From contig JAPPOB010000007.1 of assembly GCA_028818375.1 (NCBI GenBank), positions 350,490 to 414,489 on the forward strand: a DNA stretch of 64,000 nt, read 5' to 3'. Shown here one piece after another: positions 30,498 through 39,736 of the stretch. Every line of letters begins with the position of its first letter. Within the stretch, counting starts at the first letter, position 1. The position numbers were made by a program, and so were the translations under genes. This DNA comes from Anaerolineaceae bacterium (GTDB lineage Bacteria; Chloroflexota; Anaerolineae; Aggregatilineales; Phototrophicaceae). Under the pieces are notes generated by a model. It was not told the origin of the DNA. It made no database searches and was given only the letters and a program-made list of their open reading frames with translations.

Positions 30498-30740
30498 GCG
30501 GGGCTCCTTTCCCCTGTCGGGCTTTTATGCCCGCGGCGGTTCATCCTTGCCTCGGCGAAGAGGCGAGGGCGAAGCCGCGGGTGTGATGGCAACAAAACGG
30601 GCGACCCGCATGCGCATGGGCCGCCCGGCAAAATCGCCTGGGGGATGGGTCCACGCCTCGGCAGGGGATTAAGCGCCCGGCGGCGCGCCTGCGGTCTGCG
30701 GCAGTCGGTCTGTCTGTTAACCGGCGGCCATCATAGCGGC
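30498..30740 (-). promoter_or_regulatory. Probable L10 leader (autoregulatory 5' UTR of rplJL)
   Basis: The untranslated region before rplJ is long and rich in inverted repeats on the minus strand, including a small CGGGC/GCCCG hairpin at 30518-30533 just before the ribosome site and a strong stem at 30598-30627. L10-L12 complexes commonly repress their own operon by binding such leaders. I assign this by position and structure; I did not fold it formally. The gap 30498-30881 has no gene. Confidence 0.45.
30598..30627 (-). terminator. Attenuator-like hairpin in the rplJ leader
   Basis: On the minus strand, CGGGCGGCCC pairs with GGGTCGCCCG around ATGCGCAT, and TTTTGTT follows at once. This is a good intrinsic terminator shape inside the leader, so it may be an attenuator for rplJL or the end of a short upstream transcript. 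Confidence 0.55.
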
Positions 30741-30881
30741 GGCGGGTGGGGAGTCAAGGGTGGTGAGGGTACTTTCACCTAGCGGAATGTTCGCGTAGAA
30801 TGATGTAGTCAGTTCTGGAGTGAATTTGCTGGCCGCGCCTATGTGTGCGGTCTAGTTGTTCTGAATCAAGGGAATAGCTCA

Positions 30882-31532
30882 ATGAGCGATGACAATCGCA
30901 ACAGCGAAATCAAAGCACAAGAGTACTTCGACGAGGCGTACCAGGAAGCGCAAAAAAGGTTCGGCAAAAGGGCTGCCGGCCTGGGATGGCTGCGCCATAT
31001 CAGGGCGGACATTGGACGCAGGCAGGGAAACTACTGGAAGTTTATGCAAGACAATATGCCGGAATGGCACAGGGAACCCGTTCCCGAACAGAGTGAGGGA
31101 CTTGCTCTTGAGCCCGGCAAGACTGTAAGAACTGTAGTTCCCGAAGCTGCCACAAAGGGTCTGATATTGGCAGTTGACCTGATGTTTCTGGAATTGAGAG
31201 AGTATGGCATGGGCATCATCGGGTCGTTCGATGGCGCGATCGACCAGGGGGCCGAAGCTTTTTCCAAGTTGATAGGAACTGTTCGTCATACAGGCTTTGA
31301 TGATGAAGACAGGGACTATGCGATACACCTTGAAATGAGTGAAGAAGAACAACAGAGAGAAGAGGAAAGCCTGCCCATCAATGTGTGGATGAGATGGGGC
31401 TATGGTGCGCCTGATGAAGAAGCAGCCAGACGACACGGTTACTACGTCCAGTACAGTCACAAAGGGTTTCGTTACGTTAAGCGGCCAGATGACGGATCTG
31501 TACCCTCAACGTGGGTCGATGTGGAGGATTAG
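30882..31532 (+). CDS. Hypothetical protein, AT-rich orphan
   Basis: A 216-residue protein I do not recognise. It starts at ATG 30882 with AAGGGA nine bases upstream. It is acidic and soluble, has no signal peptide, and has a glutamate-rich stretch (EEEQQREEES) and a Trp/Tyr-rich C-terminus (GYYVQYSHKGFRYV). Its G+C is clearly below that of the flanking genes, which suggests recent transfer. It lies 82 bases upstream of the methyltransferase-HNH fusion and on the same strand, so it may belong to the same acquired unit. Confidence 0.6.
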   Translation: MSDDNRNSEIKAQEYFDEAYQEAQKRFGKRAAGLGWLRHIRADIGRRQGNYWKFMQDNMPEWHREPVPEQSEGLALEPGKTVRTVVPEAATKGLILAVDLMFLELREYGMGIIGSFDGAIDQGAEAFSKLIGTVRHTGFDDEDRDYAIHLEMSEEEQQREEESLPINVWMRWGYGAPDEEAARRHGYYVQYSHKGFRYVKRPDDGSVPSTWVDVED

Positions 31533-31614
31533 CCGCTCGTATAGGCGGCTGCGATTCACCGATGCGCGCTGGTGTAGAATAGGGGGCCATTGACACAGGC
31601 ATGAGGCAGGCGGC

Positions 31615-33000
31615 ATGGGCGAGGCCAACTGGGCCAACCGCAGCATCTTCACCGGCGACAACCTCGACGTCATGCGCGGGATGAATTCCGACAGCGTCGA
31701 TCTCATCTACCTTGACCCGCCCTTCAATTCCAATCGCATCTACTCGGCGCCGGTGGGCAGCGAGGCGGCAGCCGCGGCCTTCAAGGACGCCTGGACGATG
31801 AACGACGTCAAGGTCGAGGAACACGGCGAGGTCGCCGAGCGCAACCCGGCCATGTACGCGGTCATTGACGCGGCCGGGCAGGCGCATGGCAAGGCGATGA
31901 AGGCCTATCTGACCATGATGGGGGCGCGCCTGCTGGAGATGCGGCGTGTGCTGAAGTCGACGGGCAGCATCTATTTGCACTGCGATCCGACCGCGGGTCA
32001 CTATCTCAAGATGTTGATGGATTCCGTCTTCGGTCAGGACAATTTCCGCAACGAAATCGTCTGGAAGCGCACGTCAACCCACAGCGACGCCAAACGCTGG
32101 GCCCGGGTGAACGATTACATCCTCTACTACGTCGGCGGCGAGGACGCGACCTGGAACGATGTGTATGCCCCTTACGACAAGGCCTACGTGGCGAGAAACT
32201 ACCGTCATGATGATGGCGACGGCAAGGGGCCTTACATGCTGGACAACATCAGCAGTCCAAACCCGCGCGAAAACCTGATGTACGAGTACAGGGGCTATCA
32301 ACCTCCGAAAAACGGCTGGCGTTACAGCCTTGAGACCATGCAGCAACTGGATGCCGAGGGCCGCATTTGGTATCCGGCTGACAGGAGCGGGCGCCCCCGG
32401 CTGAAACGCTACCTGAATGAAATGCCGGGCCGCAGTCTGGATGCCAACTGGGCGGACATCAACCCGCTGGGGTCCCAGGCGAAGGAGCGCGTCGGCTATC
32501 CGACGCAGAAGCCGCTGGCCCTGCTGGAGCGCATCATCAGGGCCGGCAGCGAGGCGGGCGACGTCGTGTTCGATCCATTCTGTGGCTGTGGGACGGCCTG
32601 CATCGCCGCCGAGCGCCTCGAACGTCAGTGGCTCGGCATCGACCTGTCGGCGCGCGCGGCGGAGCTGGTGCTGATTCGCGCCGAACGGGACATCGGCGCG
32701 CTCTTTCCTCTCCATCACCGGGAGGACATCCCGAAGCGCACGGACCTCGGCAAACTCCCGAACTACCGCACGCACAAGCACACACTCTTCGGCCAGCAGG
32801 AAGGCCTGTGCGCCGGCTGCGGCCATGCCTTCCCCTTCCGCAATTTCACCATCGACCATATCGTCCCCCGCGCTCGCGGCGGGCCGGACCATCTCGACAA
32901 TCTTCAACTGCTGTGTAACGCCTGCAACTCGATGAAAGGCACGCGTTCACAGGCGGAATTCAAGGCTGAACTCAGGCGCATTGGCATCAACGCGCCCTGA
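31615..33000 (+). CDS. DNA methyltransferase (beta class) fused to an HNH nuclease domain
   Basis: This is a 461-residue protein. The methyltransferase catalytic motif DPPF is at residues 34-37 (YLDPPFNSN). The SAM-binding motif comes later (DPFCGCGTACIA, near residue 322), which is the beta-class order of type III Mod-like N6-adenine or N4-cytosine enzymes. From about residue 395 there is a zinc-type HNH domain: CAGC, DHIVPRARGG, then LLCNACN. Such a fusion could both modify and cut DNA in one chain. No separate restriction subunit is beside it. It is related to the second fusion at 50164. Confidence 0.85.
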   Translation: MGEANWANRSIFTGDNLDVMRGMNSDSVDLIYLDPPFNSNRIYSAPVGSEAAAAAFKDAWTMNDVKVEEHGEVAERNPAMYAVIDAAGQAHGKAMKAYLTMMGARLLEMRRVLKSTGSIYLHCDPTAGHYLKMLMDSVFGQDNFRNEIVWKRTSTHSDAKRWARVNDYILYYVGGEDATWNDVYAPYDKAYVARNYRHDDGDGKGPYMLDNISSPNPRENLMYEYRGYQPPKNGWRYSLETMQQLDAEGRIWYPADRSGRPRLKRYLNEMPGRSLDANWADINPLGSQAKERVGYPTQKPLALLERIIRAGSEAGDVVFDPFCGCGTACIAAERLERQWLGIDLSARAAELVLIRAERDIGALFPLHHREDIPKRTDLGKLPNYRTHKHTLFGQQEGLCAGCGHAFPFRNFTIDHIVPRARGGPDHLDNLQLLCNACNSMKGTRSQAEFKAELRRIGINAP

Positions 33001-33275
33001 GCGCTTAACAGGTATCACCGGCGCGCAAGTCTTCACCCCGCAAAGACCCTGACGCCTCACAGTTGCACACCCTCCGCATAGTCGTCATGCTTGTGCTACC
33101 TTAATCCATTGGGAACACGGGGCGGGCGATGCAAAGAATCGTAAGGCCCCTGGCGCTGGTCCTGACCCTCGCCCTGCGCGACACGCTGGACGACATCATC
33201 GCCGAATGCAGCGGCGAGCCGGCGATCGCGTGGGCGTCGCCTGGGTGCACGTGGGTTTCCCGGATAGCTGGAGGC
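33001..33275. other. Intergenic region with no clear gene
   Basis: This is a 275-base gap between the methyltransferase-HNH gene and the convergent nitrilase gene. A short frame from ATG 33129 begins MQRIVRPLALVLTLAL, which looks like a signal peptide, but it has no recognisable continuation and runs into the nitrilase antisense. It may be the remnant of a lost exported protein. Confidence 0.4.
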
Positions 33276-34211
33276 TCAGTCGCGGGCAGTCGCCTCTGCG
33301 GCGCCGGGGCGGCTGCGATTTACAGTCAGCGAGAACACGTCCGGGCGGGCGTAGTGCCCGCTGACGTCGAGGGTCATGCTCTCCTGCGCGATCAGCCGCA
33401 GGTCCAGGTCGGCGTGCAGGATGCAGGCCTCGTCGAAGCAGGGGCCGGCCAGGGCCGCGCCATCGGGCCCGTAGATGGCGCTGCCGCCGCGCAGCAGCAG
33501 GTCATCGGGCGTCAGCTCAGGCAGCGTCTCCAGCCCCGGCGGCAGGTCACTGACGCGCAGCAGGCTGCCGGCGGCCAGCACGAAGCAGCGGCCCTCGAAG
33601 GCGTAGTGGCGGCTGGCGACCTGGTGCATGTCGCGCACGGTGGGCCAGGCGGCGACGTGAATCTGCTCGACGGCGTCGTGCAGGGTCTGACGCGGCAGCG
33701 GCATCCAGTGCTCCCAGCAGACCAGGGCGCCGACGCGACCCGCGGCGGTTTCGGGCGCGCGCAGGCCGGCGCCGTCGCCCGGGCCCCAGACGAGGCGCTC
33801 GGTGTAGGTCGGACGCAGCTTGCGATGGTGATTGCGCAGCGCGCCATCGCTGTCGAAGGTCAGCAGGCTGTTGTAGAGCGTGTTGCCGCAGCGCTCGTTG
33901 ATGCCCATGACCAGCACGATGCCCAGGTCGCGCGCCAGCTGCGCCAGGGCCTCCGTGGCCGGGCCGGGCACACTGGGGCTGTTGGCGACGAGCTCGGCGA
34001 AGAGCGACCTGGTGGTGGCGTTGTCCCACAGCGCGGCGCCGGGGCAGACGTCCAGCCAGGCGGGGTAGCCCGGCAGCCAGGTCTCGCCGAAGACGACCAG
34101 TTGCGCGCCGGCGCGGGCGGCGTCGGAAGTTAACGTCTGTGCCCTTTCGAGCGAGGCGTCCAGGTTATAGTAGGCGGGGCGCGCCTGGACGATGGCGGCG
34201 TTCACAATCAT
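33276..34211 (-). CDS. Nitrilase family carbon-nitrogen hydrolase
   Basis: This is a nitrilase-superfamily enzyme of 311 residues. The catalytic triad is visible: Glu43 in FGETWLPGYP, Lys131 in HHRKLRPTYTER and Cys165 in LVCWEHWMPL. The triad surroundings, especially GETWLPGYP and CWEHWMP, are those of true nitrilases acting on nitriles rather than amidases. The start is ATG 34211 (MIVNAAIVQA); the longer open frame is antisense to the next gene. It is a single-gene unit between convergent and divergent neighbours. Confidence 0.9.
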   Translation of the reverse strand: MIVNAAIVQARPAYYNLDASLERAQTLTSDAARAGAQLVVFGETWLPGYPAWLDVCPGAALWDNATTRSLFAELVANSPSVPGPATEALAQLARDLGIVLVMGINERCGNTLYNSLLTFDSDGALRNHHRKLRPTYTERLVWGPGDGAGLRAPETAAGRVGALVCWEHWMPLPRQTLHDAVEQIHVAAWPTVRDMHQVASRHYAFEGRCFVLAAGSLLRVSDLPPGLETLPELTPDDLLLRGGSAIYGPDGAALAGPCFDEACILHADLDLRLIAQESMTLDVSGHYARPDVFSLTVNRSRPGAAEATARD

Positions 34212-34283
34212 GCGCAAATCCTGGATGTCGGCGAGCATTGTAGCCCGCGCCGGTCGATGGCCGCCAGCGGGCGGGAAGGCGCC

Positions 34284-36995
34284 GTGAGCACACCCTTTGA
34301 CGAACGCCTGTTGTGGGTCCACCTGGGCGGCGACAACGTTCTGGAAACGGACATCGCCGCGCTGGCGGGGCGCATACGGAGCGCCACGCCCAACGTGTCC
34401 GGCCTGCTGCTCAAGACAAGCCACGGCGCCGACTGGCAGGGCGCGCGCGAAAGCCGGCCGGCGCTGGCGATCACCGGCCCCGCCACGCTGCAGCGCTGGG
34501 TGCGCACCCTGGGTCGCCGGGGGCTGGAGACGCATTTGTGGTGCGTGTTGCGCGGCGTGGACCTGGACGCGGAAGTGCGCCTCGTCACCGAGGCCTGCCG
34601 GGCGCCCGGCGCGCGCTCCATGCTGCTGGCCTTCGAGGCCGAACCGGGCGGCAGCTACTTCAGCGCCGGCGACGCGGCCCGCGCGCGAGAACTGATTGCG
34701 CGCATTCGCGCCGGCATCGCGCCGGACTTTCACCTGGGGCTGAACCTCGACGCCCGCGGCCGGCACCCGGCAAACATCCATCTGCGCGAGTGGGCGCCCT
34801 GGGTGCAGAGCCTGCACCCCATGATCTTCCATTACGAGTTCGGCGGCGGTCGCAGCAGCGCCGACGCCTGGCTGGACCAGGCCTTCGGTACCCTGGAACG
34901 TTACGGCCTGCCGCTGGTGCCCATGTTGCAGACCTATCCGCGGCCCGGCCCGGTGCCGCCGGAGCATATCGCGCGGGCCGCGGCCGGCGCCTGGAGCAAG
35001 GGCGCCAGCGGGCTGAGCCTCTTTCGTTACGGCGGGGACTGTTCCGGCGAGTCGGTCCTGCAGGCCGTGCGCGGCATCAACCCGCAGGGGGCCCGGGTGC
35101 AGGTCGGCGCCACGCAGGAGGGTCCCCGCCGCCGCCGCTTTCGCGTCAACGCGGCGAGCCTGCGCGCGCGCCGTCTGCCGCGCCGCCGGTCCACGGTGCT
35201 GGGGCGTTTGCCCTATGGCAGCATGGTGGACGTCAGCGGCGATTCGCGCACGGAGATGGACGGCTACGTGTGGTGGCGCGGCCCGCAGGGCTGGCTGCCC
35301 CAGCGGCGCAGCGACAGACGTCACACCCTGATGGTCGAGGTTACGTCGGCCACGCCGCCGCAGGGGCAGGCCCTGTTGGGTTCGCGCCTGCGGCCGCCGG
35401 AGGGCGTTGACGGGCCGGAGACGCCGCTCAAGCGTTTTCGCGTCCTCGCCGACGGCCTGAGCGTGCGCAGCCAGGCGGCCTTGCACAGCGACTATCTACG
35501 CAGGGCCCGTCTGCAGCGGGACGACGAGCTGTGGGTGGAAGCGGATGCCTGGGTGGAGCAGGACGGCTTCCGCTGGTGGTTTCATGGCACGGGCTGGAGC
35601 GCGGAACTGGCTGCCGGCAGCGGTCTGCGCTTCCTCGAAGACCTGACGCCGGCGCTGCAACCCATGCGCGCGTCGCGGCCGCCGTCGGCGCAATTCGGCG
35701 TCCAGTCCGCCACGCTGCGCACCTGGAGCGACGGGCCGTCGGACCCGGTAGGGGTCGGGGGCGAAGATCTGGAGGTCGGGGAAGACGGCGATGTGACGAA
35801 AAAGGTTGACGGCGCGGAAGAAATCGGGCGCGCGGATAAAATTGAGGTTGGGGGAGAGGCGCCGGTCAAACGATTTCGCGTGCGGGTGCCGCGCCTTTCC
35901 ATTCGCAGCCATCCCTCGCTCTCCGGCACGAAGAACGAGACGCGCCTGCTGGAGGACGAGACCATCGAGGTGCGCGCCGACGCCTGGGTCGAGGAAGACG
36001 ACTACCTGTGGTGGCTGCACGGTCCCGGCTGGAGCGTGGAACGCGGCCTGCGTGAGGGGGAGGCGCGCTTCATGGAAGACCTCACGCCGGAGGTTGACCG
36101 CAGCGTCGACGGGGCGCGCGGCCGGCCGGAGGACTTCCCCGGCGCGCCGCCGCCGCGCGACAGTCGCCCGCGCTGGCAGGTGCTGGCGCTTGCCTTGCCG
36201 GTGCATGACGCGCCCGGTTCGAAATCGGTGCGCTCCGGCCGCCTCGAACAGGGCGACGTCCTGCGCGTGCCCGAGGACCCGGCGCGTCTGGTGGAGGCGG
36301 ACGATTACCTCTGGCTGCGCCATGGTGAGGGCTGGAGCGCGGTGCGTCGTCTGGACGGACGGGCGGAGTTTCTGCTCAATCTGGACAGCCTGCCGCTGCT
36401 GGGGGCCCTGCTGCGGCGGCATCCGGTGGACCTGGCGGAGACGTACTGGGCGCAGTACTTCGGTAACACCAGCTTTGCCTGGCGGCGCGGCCGCGAATAC
36501 AGTTACCATCGCTACGCCCAGGGGCTGCACAGCGGCCTGGATTATGGTTGTCTCAGGGATGTGCGGCCTGGCCCGCGGGTTTTCGCCGGCCTTGAGGGCG
36601 TCTCGGACGGGCGCGGCAACAAGTACGGCCCCAACCGTCTCGACGTGCGCGTCGGCCCCTATCGCATCATCTACGGCCATCTGGGTAACCCGGCCAGACT
36701 TCCGCGCGGGGCCCCGGTGTCACCACGGACGCAGATGGGCCGCATTGAGGACACCCTCTTTCACCTGCATCTGGAAATCCGCTACAAGGACAGCTTCATC
36801 CTCAATCCGCTGCTCTTCATGTCGGGCCGAATGGTGAACGAGTTTGTGCAGCGCTTCCCCCTGCGCGTCGGCCGGGCCGACGACACCCACGTGATGCGCT
36901 TCATGCAGACGGAGACCTGGGACCGCTGGCTGACGCCGCTGGACCAGCCGGTCATCCGCCTCGGGGGTGAGCTGATCGGGCCGACGGCCGGCTAG
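34284..36995 (+). CDS. Multidomain protein: TIM-barrel-like domain, SH3-like repeats, M23 peptidase domain
   Basis: This is a protein of about 903 residues. Residues 1-280 look like a glycosidase-type barrel (LLLKTSHGADWQG, HLGLNLDARGRHPANIHL, WAPWVQSLHPMIFHYEF). Then at least four SH3-like modules occur, each with a Trp-rich DEL/DDYLWWLHGPGWSVE-type end. The C-terminal region has the M23/LytM zinc ligands HSGLD and HLHLE. A low-complexity acidic linker (near 35751-35862) separates modules. It likely binds and cuts peptidoglycan. I chose GTG 34284, preceded by GGGAAGG; an ATG at 34257 has no ribosome site. No clear signal peptide is present, so export is unresolved. Confidence 0.7.
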   Translation: MSTPFDERLLWVHLGGDNVLETDIAALAGRIRSATPNVSGLLLKTSHGADWQGARESRPALAITGPATLQRWVRTLGRRGLETHLWCVLRGVDLDAEVRLVTEACRAPGARSMLLAFEAEPGGSYFSAGDAARARELIARIRAGIAPDFHLGLNLDARGRHPANIHLREWAPWVQSLHPMIFHYEFGGGRSSADAWLDQAFGTLERYGLPLVPMLQTYPRPGPVPPEHIARAAAGAWSKGASGLSLFRYGGDCSGESVLQAVRGINPQGARVQVGATQEGPRRRRFRVNAASLRARRLPRRRSTVLGRLPYGSMVDVSGDSRTEMDGYVWWRGPQGWLPQRRSDRRHTLMVEVTSATPPQGQALLGSRLRPPEGVDGPETPLKRFRVLADGLSVRSQAALHSDYLRRARLQRDDELWVEADAWVEQDGFRWWFHGTGWSAELAAGSGLRFLEDLTPALQPMRASRPPSAQFGVQSATLRTWSDGPSDPVGVGGEDLEVGEDGDVTKKVDGAEEIGRADKIEVGGEAPVKRFRVRVPRLSIRSHPSLSGTKNETRLLEDETIEVRADAWVEEDDYLWWLHGPGWSVERGLREGEARFMEDLTPEVDRSVDGARGRPEDFPGAPPPRDSRPRWQVLALALPVHDAPGSKSVRSGRLEQGDVLRVPEDPARLVEADDYLWLRHGEGWSAVRRLDGRAEFLLNLDSLPLLGALLRRHPVDLAETYWAQYFGNTSFAWRRGREYSYHRYAQGLHSGLDYGCLRDVRPGPRVFAGLEGVSDGRGNKYGPNRLDVRVGPYRIIYGHLGNPARLPRGAPVSPRTQMGRIEDTLFHLHLEIRYKDSFILNPLLFMSGRMVNEFVQRFPLRVGRADDTHVMRFMQTETWDRWLTPLDQPVIRLGGELIGPTAG

Positions 36996-37675
36996 AGCGA
37001 CAGACTTAAGAGGCGCAGCAGGAAAAACAGATTGATGCCGACGTGGGCCACGATGCTGGCGCGCGCCGAGGCGTTGCGCGCGCGCAGGACGCCCGGCAAC
37101 AGCCCGAGCGCCAGGCGCGAGACGACAAACGCCGCAGGGTCCGCGCTGCCAGGCGCGCCCGTGTAGGCCAGCGTGTGAAACAGCGCCCAGGCCAGCGCCG
37201 TCAGCAGCAGGGCGAGTCGCCGGCTGCTGCGGGCCTGCAAGGCGGGTTGCAGCAGGCCGCGGAAGACCAGCCCTTCGGCCAGCGGCTGCAAGAGCAGGAG
37301 ATACAGCGCCGCCGCCAGCCAGGCGACCGCGCCCGGCGCTCCGGCGATGAGGCCCGCCAGTTCCGGCGCCGCCAGGCCGCCCCCGCGGGACGCCAGCGTC
37401 AGGGTATCGAGGAACAGGGCCGCTGCCACGCCGGTCAGCAGGGCCAGCGCGATGGGCGTCCCGCCCGGCTCCAGCGGCAGCGACGCGCCGTGCCGCCGGT
37501 AGCGGGCCCGCAGCGCCAAGAGGGCCAGGCCCGCGCCCGCGCTCCAGCCGGTCAGCGCCGCCCAGGGCGCCCCGTTCGTCAGAAGCAGGGCCAACAGCGC
37601 CCCCAGCGCCAGCGCCGCCAGCAGACTCACAATCGCCAGCAGTGCGCGCGCCAGGCTCCAGGGTGGGGCAGTCAT
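36992..37675 (-). CDS. CPBP family intramembrane metalloprotease
   Basis: This is a polytopic protein of 227 residues with six or more hydrophobic segments. The CPBP (Abi) motifs are present as AEGLVFRG (usually EExxxFRG, so one Glu is replaced by Ala), ALFHTLAY and HVGINLFF. The loss of the first Glu may weaken or change catalysis. Its stop codon overlaps the stop of the convergent M23 gene. An ATG eight codons upstream (37699) is an alternative start. Confidence 0.8.
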   Translation of the reverse strand: MTAPPWSLARALLAIVSLLAALALGALLALLLTNGAPWAALTGWSAGAGLALLALRARYRRHGASLPLEPGGTPIALALLTGVAAALFLDTLTLASRGGGLAAPELAGLIAGAPGAVAWLAAALYLLLLQPLAEGLVFRGLLQPALQARSSRRLALLLTALAWALFHTLAYTGAPGSADPAAFVVSRLALGLLPGVLRARNASARASIVAHVGINLFFLLRLLSLSL

Positions 37676-37745
37676 GCCCGCGATTGTACAGCGGCGCACC
37701 CGCGAATCGTCCCCCGGTTCATTAATTGGGTATACTGGCCGCAGC

Positions 37746-37837
37746 GGAGGGGTAGCATAGTCTGGCCTAATGCGCTCGCCTGGAACGCGAGTACGGTGTC
37801 AAAGCCGTCGTGGGTTCGAATCCCACCCTCTCCGCCA
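37746..37837 (+). tRNA. tRNA-Ser (GGA)
   Basis: The acceptor GGAGGGG pairs with CCTCTCC, followed by discriminator G and an encoded CCA. The anticodon stem CTCGC/GCGAG encloses CTGGAAC, giving anticodon GGA. A long variable arm (TACGGTGTCAAAGCCGTC) is typical of serine tRNAs. The T arm is GTGGG-TTCGAAT-CCCAC. Confidence 0.95.
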
Positions 37838-37913
37838 CAGGCCTGCGGACAGGGAGTGACATGTTGCCGGGCGAGGGGCACAATTCCCGCGTGAGCCCGG
37901 GCATGCGCGCCCG

Positions 37914-38921
37914 GTGATTCGTCGCCTGCAGGCGCTGCCGCTGCGCTGGCGCCGCATCGCTCTCGGCCTGCTCTTCGTCGCCGGCCTGCTGGTTATCCTG
38001 CTGGTCACCCTCCTTCTGATCCTGCTCACCTTCAACGCCGGCGGCCGCCGGGACAGCGCCATCGCGCTGGAAGCGGGCGTGCGCGTGCGCGAATTCGCGG
38101 CCCTGCCGGATGACGACGCCTACCCCGCCGCCATCAGCGCCGCGCCGGAGGGCGCGCTCTACACCGGCAGCTTCGTCAGCGGCGCCATCTGGCGAGTCAC
38201 GCCGCAGGGCCAGGTGGAGGAACTGCCTGGAACGCGCGGGGGGCTGGGCGCGGTGGCCGGGCTGCAGGCCGCGCCGGAGGGCGTTCTTTACATCATCGAC
38301 CAGTGGGATGCCAGCCCCCTGAGCACCGGCGGAGCGCTGCTGCTGCGCGAGGCCGACGGCCGTCTGCGGGAACTGGCGGATGATTTCAGCGAACCCGATG
38401 ACGTGACGCGCGACGGGGCGGGCAACGTCTACGTCAGCGACCGCGGCGCGGGCCTGGTGTGGCGTTTGACGCCCGCGGGCGAAAGCGGCCCCTGGTGGCG
38501 CCCGCCCGCCGGCGAAAGGCCCGCCGCGCCGACCGGCCTCGCCTGGGACGCGACGCGCCAGGCGCTGGTCGTCACCGACAGCGCGCGCGACGCGATCTAC
38601 CGCGTGTATGCGGACGGGACGGGCGAGACGCTCTATCATCACGGCGAGGGTGAACACCCGCCGGGTCTGGATGGCGCGACGGTGACGCCGCAGGGGCAGA
38701 TCCTGGTAGCGGCGCAGAGCCAGAACGGCCTGGCCCTGCTGGAGGATGGTCAGCTGCGCTATCTGGCCGGCGTGTTTCGCGGCATCAGCGACCTGGCTTG
38801 GTCGGCGGGGCGCGTCTACGCCACCAATTTCGATTCCTTTTCGCTGGTCGTGGGCCTGTTGCGGCCCCGACTGCCCTTCGCGCTGGACGTGATCGACGCC
38901 GGCGCGGCGCTGACGGGCTGA
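37914..38921 (+). CDS. Membrane-anchored beta-propeller protein (SMP-30/NHL-like)
   Basis: A 335-residue protein starting at GTG 37914. An N-terminal transmembrane anchor spans about residues 15-40 (very Leu/Ile/Val rich). The rest repeats a propeller-like pattern (GALYTGSFVSGAIWRV, GVLYIIDQWD, GNVYVSDRGAGLVWRL, LVVTDSARDAIYRV), each ending in a hydrophobic strand. This is the style of SMP-30/gluconolactonase or strictosidine-synthase-like propellers. The metal-binding residues of lactonases are not identifiable, so the function is unknown. It lies 77 bases after tRNA-Ser. Confidence 0.65.
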   Translation: MIRRLQALPLRWRRIALGLLFVAGLLVILLVTLLLILLTFNAGGRRDSAIALEAGVRVREFAALPDDDAYPAAISAAPEGALYTGSFVSGAIWRVTPQGQVEELPGTRGGLGAVAGLQAAPEGVLYIIDQWDASPLSTGGALLLREADGRLRELADDFSEPDDVTRDGAGNVYVSDRGAGLVWRLTPAGESGPWWRPPAGERPAAPTGLAWDATRQALVVTDSARDAIYRVYADGTGETLYHHGEGEHPPGLDGATVTPQGQILVAAQSQNGLALLEDGQLRYLAGVFRGISDLAWSAGRVYATNFDSFSLVVGLLRPRLPFALDVIDAGAALTG

Positions 38922-38943
38922 AGCTTACCGACAGGAGGACACC

Positions 38944-39666
38944 ATGCAACTGAACGACAGGGTCGCGGTGATTACCGGCGCGGGACGCGGGCTCGGCCGC
39001 GGTCTGGCGACGGGCTTCGCCGCGCAGGGCGCTGCGGTCGTTTGCGCGGCGCGCACGGCGGAGGAAATCGGGGAAGTGGCCGCGGAGATCCGCGCCGCGG
39101 GCGGCCGGGCGCTGGCGCAGCCGACGGACGTGAGCGACCTGGCCTCGGTGGAGGCCATGGTGGCGGCGACGCTGGCCGCGTGGGGCCGCCTCGACGTGCT
39201 CGTCATCAACGCCGGCATCTGCCCGGACATGGGCCGCAGCATCTTCGACAGCGAGCCGCAGGCGTGGGTCGATACCGTCGCCATTAATCTGAACGGCGCG
39301 TATTTCTGCGTCAAGGCGGCCGCGCCCCACATGCGTGAGAGCGGCGGCCACATCATCCTGATCGGCTCCGGCAAGGGGCACCGCGCCATGCCCGACGACA
39401 GCGCCTACGCCTGTTCCAAGGCCGGCGCCTGGATGCTGGTGCGCACCATGGCCGGGGAGCTGGCGTCGTCGCGCATCTGCATCAACGAGTTGATCCCCGG
39501 TCCGGTCGACACCCCGATGAACCCGAAGGGCAGGGATCAGCCCTCGGCGGCCGAGTGGCACAAGCAGCCGGAGGACGTGCTGCCGCTGGCGCTCTTCCTG
39601 GCGACGCAGCCCCTGAGCGGGCCCAGCGGCCAAAGCTTCAGCCTGATGCGCCGCGATTCGCAATGA
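38944..39666 (+). CDS. SDR family oxidoreductase
   Basis: This is a classical short-chain dehydrogenase of 240 residues. It has TGAGRGLGRG at residues 12-21, NAG near residue 90, and the catalytic Tyr-x-x-x-Lys as YACSK. The catalytic Ser is in ILIGSGKG. The C-terminal SGPSGQSFSLMRRDSQ replaces the usual VDGG, which is a small departure. It follows the propeller protein by 22 bases with AGGAGG-type ribosome site (ACAGGAGGACACC). Confidence 0.88.
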   Translation: MQLNDRVAVITGAGRGLGRGLATGFAAQGAAVVCAARTAEEIGEVAAEIRAAGGRALAQPTDVSDLASVEAMVAATLAAWGRLDVLVINAGICPDMGRSIFDSEPQAWVDTVAINLNGAYFCVKAAAPHMRESGGHIILIGSGKGHRAMPDDSAYACSKAGAWMLVRTMAGELASSRICINELIPGPVDTPMNPKGRDQPSAAEWHKQPEDVLPLALFLATQPLSGPSGQSFSLMRRDSQ

Positions 39667-39736
39667 ACCTGGCGTCTTTCATGGCCACGCAGCCGCCTGG
39701 CAGCCCCGCCGGGCGAGGCCCCCGCGTCCCGGCGTA

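Noticed and set aside
33129..33275. A small exported protein starting at 33129
   Set aside because: It has a signal-like start but no conserved mature region, and the frame runs into antisense of the nitrilase gene.
34212..35486. N-terminal extension of the nitrilase frame
   Set aside because: Antisense to the M23 multidomain gene; nitrilase homology starts exactly at ATG 34211.
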